Origin: an uncultured Eubacteriales bacterium
GTDB taxonomy: Bacteria; Bacillota; Clostridia; Oscillospirales; Acutalibacteraceae
NCBI GenBank assembly: GCA_934444695.1
Contig: CAKSDF010000131.1
Span: 1-5,541 of the forward strand
Direction: 5' to 3'
DNA length: 5,541 bases
In this document: piece by piece, positions 1-5,541 of the stretch
How the letters are laid out: the number at the start of each line of letters is the position of its first letter
How positions within the stretch are numbered: position 1 is the first letter of the stretch
Notes under the pieces: model-generated
The model's database searches: none
The model's input: the letters and a program-made list of their open reading frames with translations, nothing else
What the model was told of the DNA's origin: nothing
Made by a program: the position numbers and the translations under genes

Positions 1-1
1 G

Positions 2-421
2 CGGCAGCTGGACGAGCTTACCCGCCAGCTCAATGCCAAGACCGATATGCCCGACACCGAGAAGCTTGGCATAATTTTTGCCGTTGCCTACCGCGACATA
101 GAAAACAAAAACAAGGCGGTAAGCGAAAAGATAAGAGAATACGCCAATATGATGTTCAATCGTATGGCTAAATATCAGAACGAGGTAGCCGACATTGTCG
201 ATTCGGTCAACGAGATGCAGAAAAAACAGAAGGAAGCGCTGACAAAGTTATGCGGTGAGGCGGTTGAAAAGCTTGATATGCTGACCGCCGCATCGGATCA
301 GACCATAAGGGATATGCACAAAATAGAAACCAGCCGCGATGCCATTACCGGTCAGATTGAAAATATGATAAGCGAGACCATCGACACTCAGAAGGCCCTT
401 AATTCCCGCACCGATTTTTAA
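2..421 (+). CDS. Partial coiled-coil protein of unknown function (3' end)
   Basis: The reading frame is open from the first complete codon at base 2 to the TAA at 419-421, giving 139 residues. It clearly continues off the left edge, so the ATG at 47 is probably internal. The visible part is almost entirely charged and helical, rich in Lys, Glu, Asp, Gln, Met and Ala. Hydrophobic residues are spaced as in long amphipathic or coiled-coil helices, with only one short hydrophobic patch (GIIFAVAYRDIE) that is too short for a membrane span. There is no signal, metal site or catalytic motif in this part. I do not recognise the family. It could be the C-terminal coiled coil of a structural, phage-shock-like or chemoreceptor-like protein, but nothing decides between these. 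It lies 104 nt before the next gene's start on the same strand, and no clear promoter was seen between them, so co-transcription is possible. Confident that it is coding; function unknown. Confidence 0.8.
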   Translation, partial: RQLDELTRQLNAKTDMPDTEKLGIIFAVAYRDIENKNKAVSEKIREYANMMFNRMAKYQNEVADIVDSVNEMQKKQKEALTKLCGEAVEKLDMLTAASDQTIRDMHKIETSRDAITGQIENMISETIDTQKALNSRTDF

Positions 422-447
422 AGCCGCGGGTTTGCTTGGTGTTTTTA

Positions 448-489
448 GGTCGGCAATGTCCGGCCGTAAAAAGCCTTAAACCGCTTTTT
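448..489 (+). other. Two adjacent hairpins between the coiled-coil gene and the glucosyltransferase gene
   Basis: Bases 448-453 (GGTCGG) can pair with 460-465 (CCGGCC), giving six pairs including one G-U and a six-base loop. Immediately after, 468-474 (AAAAAGC) pairs perfectly with 483-489 (GCTTTTT) across an eight-base loop. The second hairpin is A-rich on its 5' side and ends in five Ts, which resembles a weak intrinsic terminator, but it has only two G-C pairs and no T run beyond the stem. It could attenuate read-through from the upstream gene or be incidental. No convincing -35/-10 pair was found in 422-525. Confidence 0.3.
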
Positions 490-513
490 GCTATCGGAGA
501 GAATGAAAGATCG

Positions 514-518
514 AAGGA
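514..518 (+). promoter_or_regulatory. Shine-Dalgarno site that sets the glucosyltransferase start
   Basis: AAGGA sits seven bases before the ATG at 526. The longer in-frame alternative, TTG at 436, has no purine-rich site ahead of it and would add 30 residues with no family resemblance. I therefore place the start at 526. Confidence 0.75.
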
Positions 519-525
519 TATTGTT

Positions 526-2127
526 ATGTCTGAAAAAACTTTAATGCCCGAAACGCTTTTTGCGTTTTTAAAATCTAAAATAAACAAAATACGCACGACC
601 GCCTTTTTGTCGGCGCTACTTTGCGGAATTGCCGCCCATTTTTACCGAATTACCAATTGGCTTCCCAACTGGGATTCCCTTGTTTTTCGCAACGATCCTC
701 AGCATATGGAACCCCTCGGACGGTGGTTTTTATCCTTTACCTCAAGCTTGAGCACGGGATATGAACTGCCCTGGCTAAACGGGATTTTGGCACTGCTTTT
801 TGTGGCGCTGGCAGCTGTATTTGTGTGCGAGACTCTTGATATTAAAAAGCGGGCGTCGGCCGCCATGATAGGCGGAATGACCGCCACATTTCCCACCGTC
901 ATATCCACCTTTACATATTGTTATGTTGCCGATGCATACTGCCTGTCCTTCCTTTTTGTATGTGTCGCCTGCTTTCTTCTGACACGCAAAAAGGGTGCTT
1001 TGAACACTGCTGCTGCGGTGGTGCTTATGACACTTTCCCTCGGCATATATCAGGCATATATTACGGTGGCTGCGGCGCTTCTTACCTGTGTGCTCATTCT
1101 CGGCCTTGTCACAAAAGCCGACAGCCCCCTATGTTCTCTTAAAAAGCTTGCAAAATACGCTTTGTGTGTTGTGGCATCGGTTTTGTGCTACTATCTTATT
1201 TGGCAGGCGGTAATGGTGCTCGGGCATATGTCGGCGTCGGATTATCAGGGGATTTCCCAAACCACCGAGCTTGAAAACTTTTCTCTTTCCTCGGCTGTGG
1301 GCGCATCCCTTTATTACTTCTATAAGTTCTTTGTGGATTTTTCCACCGGCATAAATGTTTATTCGATCGTGAATCTGGCGATTTTTGCCGTGGTAGGAGC
1401 GGGATATGTAGTTTTAGCGGCCAAAAAGGTAAGAGAATGGGCACTTCCGCTGCTTGTCGTATATGTTATATCTGTGCCCTTCGGCTGCTCGGTCCTTTAT
1501 TTTGCAAACAGCAATCTTGATTATCATACCCTTATGAAAATGAGCTTTTTCATAGTGTATATATATCTCATAATGCTTTATGAAAAGCTGGAATTTAAAA
1601 CGCAGGTTTTAAACGTCGCCAGGTGTTGGGCGATTGTCGGACTGTGCGCCGTCATGATATATTCAAACATCTGTACCGCGAATGTGGCCTACCACAAGCT
1701 TCAGATGGCCTTTGAAAAATCCTACGGAATACTGGTCAGAATATCCGACCGTATAGAGACCCTCAACGGGTCTGAAAAAACAGGGCGGATACTGGTTATC
1801 GGCAGGCTTGAAAATTCCGACGATTATTCCATTGATTTTCCGCCCGAAATAACCGGCACGACCAATGGCCTTATCGTGCGCCACGACGATGAAGTGGTGG
1901 GGCAGAGCGTAATGACATCGGCCCTTAACGATTACTGTGATTTATCTCTCGATTTTATTTCCGGAACCGAGGCGCAGGAAATCGAAAGCCGCCCGCAGAT
2001 CGCGGCAATGCCCTGCTGGCCAAATGAAGGCTCGGTCGTTAAAACCGAGGACGGAATTATCGTTGTTAAGCTGAGCGAGCCGCCAAGCAGCGCAACCGAG
2101 ACCACGGCCGACAGCTCGGCTGAGTAA
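526..2127 (+). CDS. GtrII-type membrane glucosyltransferase (Glucos_trans_II family)
   Basis: A 533-residue polytopic membrane protein with about ten hydrophobic helices, the first near residues 24-40 and the last near 368-388. It resembles the Glucos_trans_II family (Shigella GtrII type). Supporting features are the NWDSL segment (48-52) after helix 1, an LGRW motif (64-67), an Asp in the YVADAY loop (about 133-138), GIYQAY (173-178), and a C-terminal part with an MPxWPxxGSV stretch (495-504) followed by IIVVKL (511-516). Family members take a sugar from undecaprenyl phosphate and attach it to an envelope glycan on the outer face of the membrane. Residues 389-533 form a soluble domain, ending in a Ser/Thr/Ala/Glu-rich tail of about 15 residues. 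The start is set by the AAGGA at 514-518. The deacetylase gene follows after 23 nt with its own strong ribosome site, so the two are probably one operon. Sugar and acceptor cannot be read from the sequence. Confidence 0.8.
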   Translation: MSEKTLMPETLFAFLKSKINKIRTTAFLSALLCGIAAHFYRITNWLPNWDSLVFRNDPQHMEPLGRWFLSFTSSLSTGYELPWLNGILALLFVALAAVFVCETLDIKKRASAAMIGGMTATFPTVISTFTYCYVADAYCLSFLFVCVACFLLTRKKGALNTAAAVVLMTLSLGIYQAYITVAAALLTCVLILGLVTKADSPLCSLKKLAKYALCVVASVLCYYLIWQAVMVLGHMSASDYQGISQTTELENFSLSSAVGASLYYFYKFFVDFSTGINVYSIVNLAIFAVVGAGYVVLAAKKVREWALPLLVVYVISVPFGCSVLYFANSNLDYHTLMKMSFFIVYIYLIMLYEKLEFKTQVLNVARCWAIVGLCAVMIYSNICTANVAYHKLQMAFEKSYGILVRISDRIETLNGSEKTGRILVIGRLENSDDYSIDFPPEITGTTNGLIVRHDDEVVGQSVMTSALNDYCDLSLDFISGTEAQEIESRPQIAAMPCWPNEGSVVKTEDGIIVVKLSEPPSSATETTADSSAE

Positions 2128-2150
2128 TACGGGAGAAAGGGGAGCGTCAA

Positions 2151-3020
2151 ATGGGTTTTGAACCGCATATTTATTATTGCGCCGACGATTTCGGCCTGAC
2201 CGAAAAAAGCTGTGCCCGCATTGAAGAAGGGTTAAAAAAGGGCTGCTTAAATAAAATAAGCGTGCTTTCAAACGCTCCCGTTTCCGATATAAAGGAAAAA
2301 ACCGATGATCTTTTCGGTGCAAGGCTTTGTATTCATCTTAATTTTGTTGAAGGGCACTGCGTCGGGCAAAAAGAGCAGCTTTCCCTTTTGACCGACAAAA
2401 ACGGGAATTTCAAGTATTCCTTTGTGGGACTTTTGAAGCTGTCGATTTTCAAACGAAAAGAATTTGTCCGCCAGATAAAATACGAAACGGCGGCGCAGAT
2501 AGAAAAAATGCGCTCGGTTTTCGTTCAAAATGCGCCGATCTTTTTGGACAGTCATCAGCACACCCATATGATACCCGCTGCTTTTTCCGCCCTTTGCGAG
2601 GCTTTAGACGAGCAGGAAATATCGGCAGATTACATAAGGATTCCCTGCGAGCCGATAACCCCGTTTTTAAAAACTCCATCGCTTTATCTGCGGTATCTTT
2701 CAAAAAATCTTATAAAACAGATGCTGCTCAATTTTTTCGGCTGTATAAATCGGAAGAAATTCAAAAAAAACGGGGCAAAAACGGCAGCTTTTTTCGGTAT
2801 AATGTTTTCGGGCAATATGGAGCAAAAGGTCGTTAAAAAGCTGCTGCCCCAATATGTTGAATACGCAAAAAAGCGCGGCTGCGACATCGAGGTGCTTTTC
2901 CACCCCGGCTTTGTAAAGGATGACGAGCAAAACGAAATTCCCGGCAACATAAAATTTAAGGACTTTTACCTTTCGGCGGGGAGGGAAAATGAGTATAGGG
3001 CGGTTATGACGCTGAAGTAA
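2151..3020 (+). CDS. YdjC/ChbG/HpnK-family carbohydrate deacetylase
   Basis: A 289-residue soluble protein with the hallmarks of the YdjC fold. These are ADDFGLT (11-17) carrying the metal-binding and catalytic aspartates, a His in the CIHLN strand (H62, the usual GxHLN position), DSHQHTH (133-139) with further metal-ligand histidines, IRIPCEP (162-168), and FHPG (250-253) near the end. Characterised members remove acetyl groups from N-acetylated sugars: ChbG acts on chitobiose, HpnK on a hopanoid glycoside, and Francisella NaxD on undecaprenyl-phosphate-GalNAc. All key motifs are intact and the length is near the upper end for the family. The start is the ATG at 2151, eight bases after a purine-rich AAAGGGG. 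It sits 23 nt after the GtrII-type gene, and a family 2 lipid-sugar synthase converges on it. That context favours a membrane-lipid-linked amino sugar over chitobiose as substrate, though this is inference. Confidence 0.85.
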   Translation: MGFEPHIYYCADDFGLTEKSCARIEEGLKKGCLNKISVLSNAPVSDIKEKTDDLFGARLCIHLNFVEGHCVGQKEQLSLLTDKNGNFKYSFVGLLKLSIFKRKEFVRQIKYETAAQIEKMRSVFVQNAPIFLDSHQHTHMIPAAFSALCEALDEQEISADYIRIPCEPITPFLKTPSLYLRYLSKNLIKQMLLNFFGCINRKKFKKNGAKTAAFFGIMFSGNMEQKVVKKLLPQYVEYAKKRGCDIEVLFHPGFVKDDEQNEIPGNIKFKDFYLSAGRENEYRAVMTLK

Positions 3021-3055
3021 ACGGCGCCCGACCGCCATTTGTTTTGCAAGACAAT

Positions 3056-3100
3056 AAAAAAGGAGCAACGGTGAAAAACCGCTGTTCCTTTTACTTTTTT
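3056..3100. terminator. Strong intrinsic terminator, probably bidirectional
   Basis: Bases 3058-3072 pair with 3078-3092 in a 15-position stem with one G-U pair and one A-C mismatch, closing a GAAAA loop. On the + strand it is followed by AC and six Ts (3095-3100), 37 nt after the deacetylase stop, which is a textbook intrinsic terminator. Read on the - strand, the stem ends in six Ts (3061 down to 3056), so it can also stop the converging GT2 transcript, whose stop codon is about 80 nt away. No other terminator was seen between the two genes. Confidence 0.85.
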
Positions 3101-3172
3101 ATTGAGCTTTTGTTTCCTTAAACGTTTACAGAAAGGAGCGGACGGTGCTTTGTTTTTAGATTGCAAACCGCC

Positions 3173-4087
3173 TTATTCGTCGAGAAATTCGTCGATGATA
3201 TATCTCGGGCGGGCCTGTACCTCCTCATATATCCGCGCAATGTAATGCCCGATTATTCCGAGGGTCAGCATTATTATGCTTCCGATAAAAAGTATGAGAA
3301 ATATGACGGTGGTCATACCTTCAATGGCTCTGCCGACGATCTTGTCAACCAGGCTCCATATGCCTACGATTATCGAAATGATGAAAACCAGCGCCCCGCA
3401 CCAAGTCACCATCTGCATGGGGTGGGTGGTAAAGCTTGAAATGGAGGTCATAGCATATTTGAAAAGCTGTTTTTTTGACCATTTTGAACTTCCGCCGATC
3501 CTTTCCCGTACACCGTATGTCACCGAGGTGCTTTTGTATCCTACCCAGGACGAAAGGGTACGGAAAAACATTTTGTGCTCGGGCATTTTTGTCAGCGTGT
3601 TGACCACCTTGCGGTCGAGCAGCTTGAAATCGGAAGCGTTGCGCATATCTATCCTGGTTATTTTGGTCATTATGTTATAAAAGAAATTTGCAAAAGCACG
3701 GTGCAAAACGCCCTCCCGACCGCGGCAGGATTTTACCCCTTCAATGACCTCAAAGCCCTGTTCCCACAACCGATACATCTCGGGCAGCTTTTCGGGCGGG
3801 TGCTGAAGGTCGCAGTCCATAACCGCCACGCAGTCGCCTTTGCAGTGTTTAAGTCCTGCGAAGATTGCCGCGTCCTTTCCGAAATTGCGGGTAAATCTTA
3901 CGCCCTTTATCCGGCTGTCCTTTTGATGCTCGTCGCAAATGATCTGCCAGGATTTGTCCCTTGAACCGTCATCCACAAAAACCATCTCAAAGGCGATGCG
4001 CTGGTCGGTCAGTATTCTTTTTATTTCTTTTACCGCCCCCGAGACGGTTTCCTCTTCATTATAAACGGGAATGACGATCGAAAGCAT
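3173..4087 (-). CDS. GtrB/DPM1-like family 2 glycosyltransferase (polyprenyl-phosphate sugar synthase)
   Basis: A 304-residue protein with a GT-A catalytic domain then two membrane helices. Visible in order: IVIPVYNEE (4-12), FVDDGSRDKS (37-46) for nucleotide binding, RNFGKDAAIFAGL (67-79), the metal-binding DxD in MDCDLQHPPE (90-99), NASDFKLLDRKVV (150-162), an RERIGGSSKWS segment (194-204) that in this family contacts the lipid phosphate, and hydrophobic helices near 227-249 and 258-280. This is the layout of GtrB, ArnC and bacterial DPM1-like enzymes, which move a sugar from a nucleotide donor to undecaprenyl phosphate on the cytoplasmic face. All core residues are intact. The donor sugar cannot be told from sequence. 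The ATG at 4085-4087 is preceded by only a modest GGTGGGG ribosome site. It has its own promoter and converges on the GtrII-type/deacetylase operon, whose products it could feed. A symbol is withheld because GtrB, ArnC and FlmF2 types are not separable by eye. Confidence 0.88.
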   Translation of the reverse strand: MLSIVIPVYNEEETVSGAVKEIKRILTDQRIAFEMVFVDDGSRDKSWQIICDEHQKDSRIKGVRFTRNFGKDAAIFAGLKHCKGDCVAVMDCDLQHPPEKLPEMYRLWEQGFEVIEGVKSCRGREGVLHRAFANFFYNIMTKITRIDMRNASDFKLLDRKVVNTLTKMPEHKMFFRTLSSWVGYKSTSVTYGVRERIGGSSKWSKKQLFKYAMTSISSFTTHPMQMVTWCGALVFIISIIVGIWSLVDKIVGRAIEGMTTVIFLILFIGSIIMLTLGIIGHYIARIYEEVQARPRYIIDEFLDE

Positions 4088-4134
4088 TTTTAGTCCCCAC
4101 CGTTCCTTAAAATGTCATAAACTGATTAAAAACA

Positions 4135-4163
4135 ATTATATAACATTTTTTCACGTTTTGCAA
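4135..4163 (-). promoter_or_regulatory. Sigma-A type promoter for the GT2 gene
   Basis: On the - strand, TTGCAA (4163-4158, four of six matches to the -35 consensus) is followed after exactly 17 bases by TATAAT (4140-4135, perfect -10). Transcription would start near 4128, leaving a leader of about 40 nt before the GT2 start codon. The spacing and the perfect -10 make this the best promoter in the window. No operator could be assigned. Confidence 0.75.
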
Positions 4164-4302
4164 CAAAAACCTTAGGGCTTTTGACGGGGCTTTCGCGAAA
4201 AAGGATTAGCTGCCAAATGCTTAATACTTTGATAAAATAAAATCAAGAAAATATCTGCTTCTTTGTCCGTTTGTCCGGGTGACGCTCCTCGCTCTTTAAA
4301 GC

Positions 4303-4341
4303 AAAAAAAGGCGTCAGAGACTTCGGAAATCTCGATTACGC
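4303..4341 (-). terminator. Intrinsic terminator after the DUF2975-like gene
   Basis: On the - strand a hairpin forms from GAGATTT and AAGTCTC (4333-4317, seven pairs including one G-U, tight CCG loop). It can be extended by GCGT/ACGC (4341-4338 with 4314-4311) across an internal loop, and is followed by C and seven Ts (4309-4303). It begins about 26 nt after the stop codon of the membrane protein gene. It also separates that gene from the GT2 promoter about 140 nt further on, arguing for independent transcription. Confidence 0.7.
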
Positions 4342-4366
4342 ACCGTCGGTTTTGCCGGCTGAATGC

Positions 4367-5035
4367 TTATTTTTCTTTACCGCTGTTTTCTGTTTTTTGC
4401 TCAGCGTTTATTACATTATCGGCATTGCTCTGACTTTCGTCTTTGTGTATAGGTTCCGAGCCTTTGCTTGAATCATTGCTTTCCTGCACAGCCTTTGTGC
4501 TATTGTCGATTTTTATGTTTCTGCTTTCAAGCTCGGCACCGTATTTGAATATCAGCGAAACGAGAATTAGCATGATGCCGATTGCAACCCCGCTGTAATT
4601 TTCGGCTCTTCCGATACTGTTGACTCCCTGACCTATTGCGACAGCCTCCGAGGCGGCAATTGCCACTGCGGGGATATAGATAAACTGAATTCCAAGCTTT
4701 TTGAGCCGCTTTGAGCCGCTTTCGGTAAAAGGTGTGCCGTCGGCAAGCTCGGATTTTAAGTAACTTCCGCAAAGGCTGAACAAGATCGCTCCTGCGGTGA
4801 GCATAAACGCGGCAGCCAGCATCTCGACAAACTTTTGTATAAGGACGGTTTCATTCTCGAAAAGTTCAAGGGGTTGGCCGAAAAGGGAAAATATCGTTCC
4901 GCCGTAGTTCTCGGTTAAGGCACAAAAAGCCGCCACGGCAAAAATCGCCGCTCCGACAATGCAAAGTATCTTTGCAACCTTAACGAGGGTTTTAAATATG
5001 CTAAAGGTTTTTTGAATTGTTTCAAGTGATTTCAT
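4367..5035 (-). CDS. Four-helix membrane protein, DUF2975-like
   Basis: A 222-residue integral membrane protein of unknown function. Hydrophobic helices lie near residues 20-40, 71-91, 114-134 and 149-165. The loop between helices 2 and 3 reads DGTPFTESGSKRLKKLG (99-115), and helix 4 ends in IFKYGAELE (162-170). Both resemble the 'G-PFT-x-x-x-x-x-RL-x-x-xG' and 'IFxxGxxL' landmarks of DUF2975 proteins, hence the tentative assignment. Those proteins often sit next to a small helix-turn-helix regulator, but none is visible here. The last 50 or so residues are a hydrophilic Ser/Asn/Glu/Lys-rich tail, longer than I expect for the family. The start is firm: AAGAAGGAG (5053-5045) lies nine bases before the ATG. 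The cysteine hydrolase gene ends 140 nt upstream on the same strand. No clear promoter or terminator was seen in that gap, so co-transcription is possible. An intrinsic terminator follows. Confidence 0.6.
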   Translation of the reverse strand: MKSLETIQKTFSIFKTLVKVAKILCIVGAAIFAVAAFCALTENYGGTIFSLFGQPLELFENETVLIQKFVEMLAAAFMLTAGAILFSLCGSYLKSELADGTPFTESGSKRLKKLGIQFIYIPAVAIAASEAVAIGQGVNSIGRAENYSGVAIGIMLILVSLIFKYGAELESRNIKIDNSTKAVQESNDSSKGSEPIHKDESQSNADNVINAEQKTENSGKEK

Positions 5036-5175
5036 TATGTTTTGCTCCTTCTTAAAAATCCGTGTTGCATAAACTGCTTTGTTCGATCTCGTTTAATGTT
5101 TTCTGATTTGTTACAGTTCTCTTACCGCCGCCGATGTTTTGCAACAGGGGATGCATGGCTTTACGCAAGTGGTCT

Positions 5176-5541
5176 TTATCTTTTGAAGATTTCGGAAAGA
5201 TCTGCGACCTTGCAGCCCTTGTTTTCATAATAGGCAAGCATCTCGGGCAGCTTCCTTTTATCATAGCTTGTAATGCAGTCCGACAGCACATGAACGGTAT
5301 AGCCGCTTTTCCTCATATTATAGCAGGTGGATTTGATGCAGGCCGCGGCGTCTGCGCCTGCAATATAAAATTCTTCAATGCCGTTTTCCTTGATAAAATC
5401 CGCAAACTCCTCATTTGTCAATGCATTGCTTCTTGACTTTGTGAAAATGTGATCGGATACGATTTTCATTTCAGGGACAAATTCTGCGCCGTGGGTGCCG
5501 GGCTTAAATGTTTTTGTCCCTGCAGACAGATTGTTATGCTG
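5176..5541 (-). CDS. Isochorismatase-like cysteine hydrolase, partial (5' end beyond the window)
   Basis: The frame is open from the right edge to the TAA at 5178-5176, giving 121 C-terminal residues. The ATG at 5469-5467 is internal, since conserved family sequence lies before it. Fragment landmarks are GTHGAEFVPE (15-24), typical of the family just before the catalytic lysine, then the likely catalytic Lys at 35 in FTKSRSNAL. Next comes IAGADAAACIKST (60-72), holding the likely nucleophile Cys68, and then the HVLSDCIT strand (84-91). The catalytic Asp of the Asp-Lys-Cys triad should lie in the missing N-terminal part. Members include nicotinamidases, isochorismatases, N-carbamoylsarcosine amidase-like enzymes and many uncharacterised cytoplasmic amide hydrolases. 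The substrate cannot be told from this part. The C-terminus ends where the fold normally ends, so the 3' end looks complete. Confidence 0.82.
   Translation of the reverse strand, partial: QHNNLSAGTKTFKPGTHGAEFVPEMKIVSDHIFTKSRSNALTNEEFADFIKENGIEEFYIAGADAAACIKSTCYNMRKSGYTVHVLSDCITSYDKRKLPEMLAYYENKGCKVADLSEIFKR

Noticed and set aside
436..525. N-terminal extension of the glucosyltransferase from a TTG start
   Set aside because: There is no ribosome site before 436, and the added 30 residues do not resemble the family, whereas ATG 526 has AAGGA at good spacing.
3161..3964. Several + strand open frames across the GT2 gene
   Set aside because: They are antisense shadows of a gene with intact family motifs on the - strand, with no ribosome sites or recognisable products.
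4191..4200. Ten-base perfect palindrome TTTCGCGAAA upstream of the GT2 promoter, as a possible operator
   Set aside because: Several perfect ten-base palindromes are expected by chance in a window of this size (TAAACGTTTA at 3119-3128 is another), and it lies well upstream of the -35 with no second copy.
4181..4209. Possible + strand promoter starting with TTGACG at 4181
   Set aside because: At 17-base spacing the -10 position reads GATTAG, a poor match, and no + strand gene follows.
4262..4315. TTTGTCCG direct repeat at 4262-4277 and GACGC/GCGTC inverted repeat (4281-4285 with 4311-4315), as an attenuator or mobile-element end
   Set aside because: The repeats are short, the inverted repeat has only five pairs around a 25-base loop, and there is no transposase or target duplication nearby.
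5136..5146. GTTTTGCAACA repeated at 4155-4165 and 5136-5146, as a shared regulatory site
   Set aside because: A few shared 11-mers are expected by chance in 5.5 kb, and only the first copy is paired with a -10 box.
5052..5175. Open reading frame on the - strand continuing past the cysteine hydrolase stop in another frame, suggesting a frameshifted extension
   Set aside because: The hydrolase fold already ends where homologues normally end, and the extra residues match no recognisable part of the family, so this is probably a chance open frame in the intergenic gap.

Overview
This window looks like a chromosomal segment from a Gram-positive, low-to-mid-GC Firmicute, most likely a gut-type Clostridia (Oscillospirales-like). 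The signs are Shine-Dalgarno sites ahead of most genes, intrinsic terminators with U-tracts, a sigma-A type promoter, and families common in Clostridia. Taxonomy is an inference from style, not from a marker gene.

Layout, left to right. Bases 2-421 (+) hold the 3' end of a coiled-coil protein of unknown function. Bases 526-2127 (+) encode a polytopic GtrII-type glucosyltransferase. It is followed after 23 nt by 2151-3020 (+), a YdjC/ChbG/HpnK-type carbohydrate deacetylase, so these two form an operon. Their transcripts converge with 3173-4087 (-), a GtrB/DPM1-like family 2 glycosyltransferase with two C-terminal membrane helices. A long hairpin at 3056-3100 can terminate both directions. The GT2 gene has its own promoter with a perfect TATAAT box at 4135-4140. 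Bases 4367-5035 (-) encode a four-helix membrane protein resembling DUF2975, ending at a terminator at 4303-4341. Bases 5176-5541 (-) are the 3' end of an isochorismatase-like cysteine hydrolase that runs off the right edge.

The central three genes fit one pathway. A GT2 enzyme would load a sugar from a nucleotide donor onto undecaprenyl phosphate, a YdjC-type enzyme would remove an N-acetyl group, and a GtrII-type integral membrane enzyme would transfer the sugar to an envelope acceptor outside the membrane. This parallels the Francisella FlmF2/NaxD/FlmK route for lipid-linked galactosamine, but with a GtrII-type final transferase. The pathway link is inferred from gene content; substrate, acceptor and any flippase (GtrA-like) are not visible here. 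The two right-hand genes have no evident link to it.
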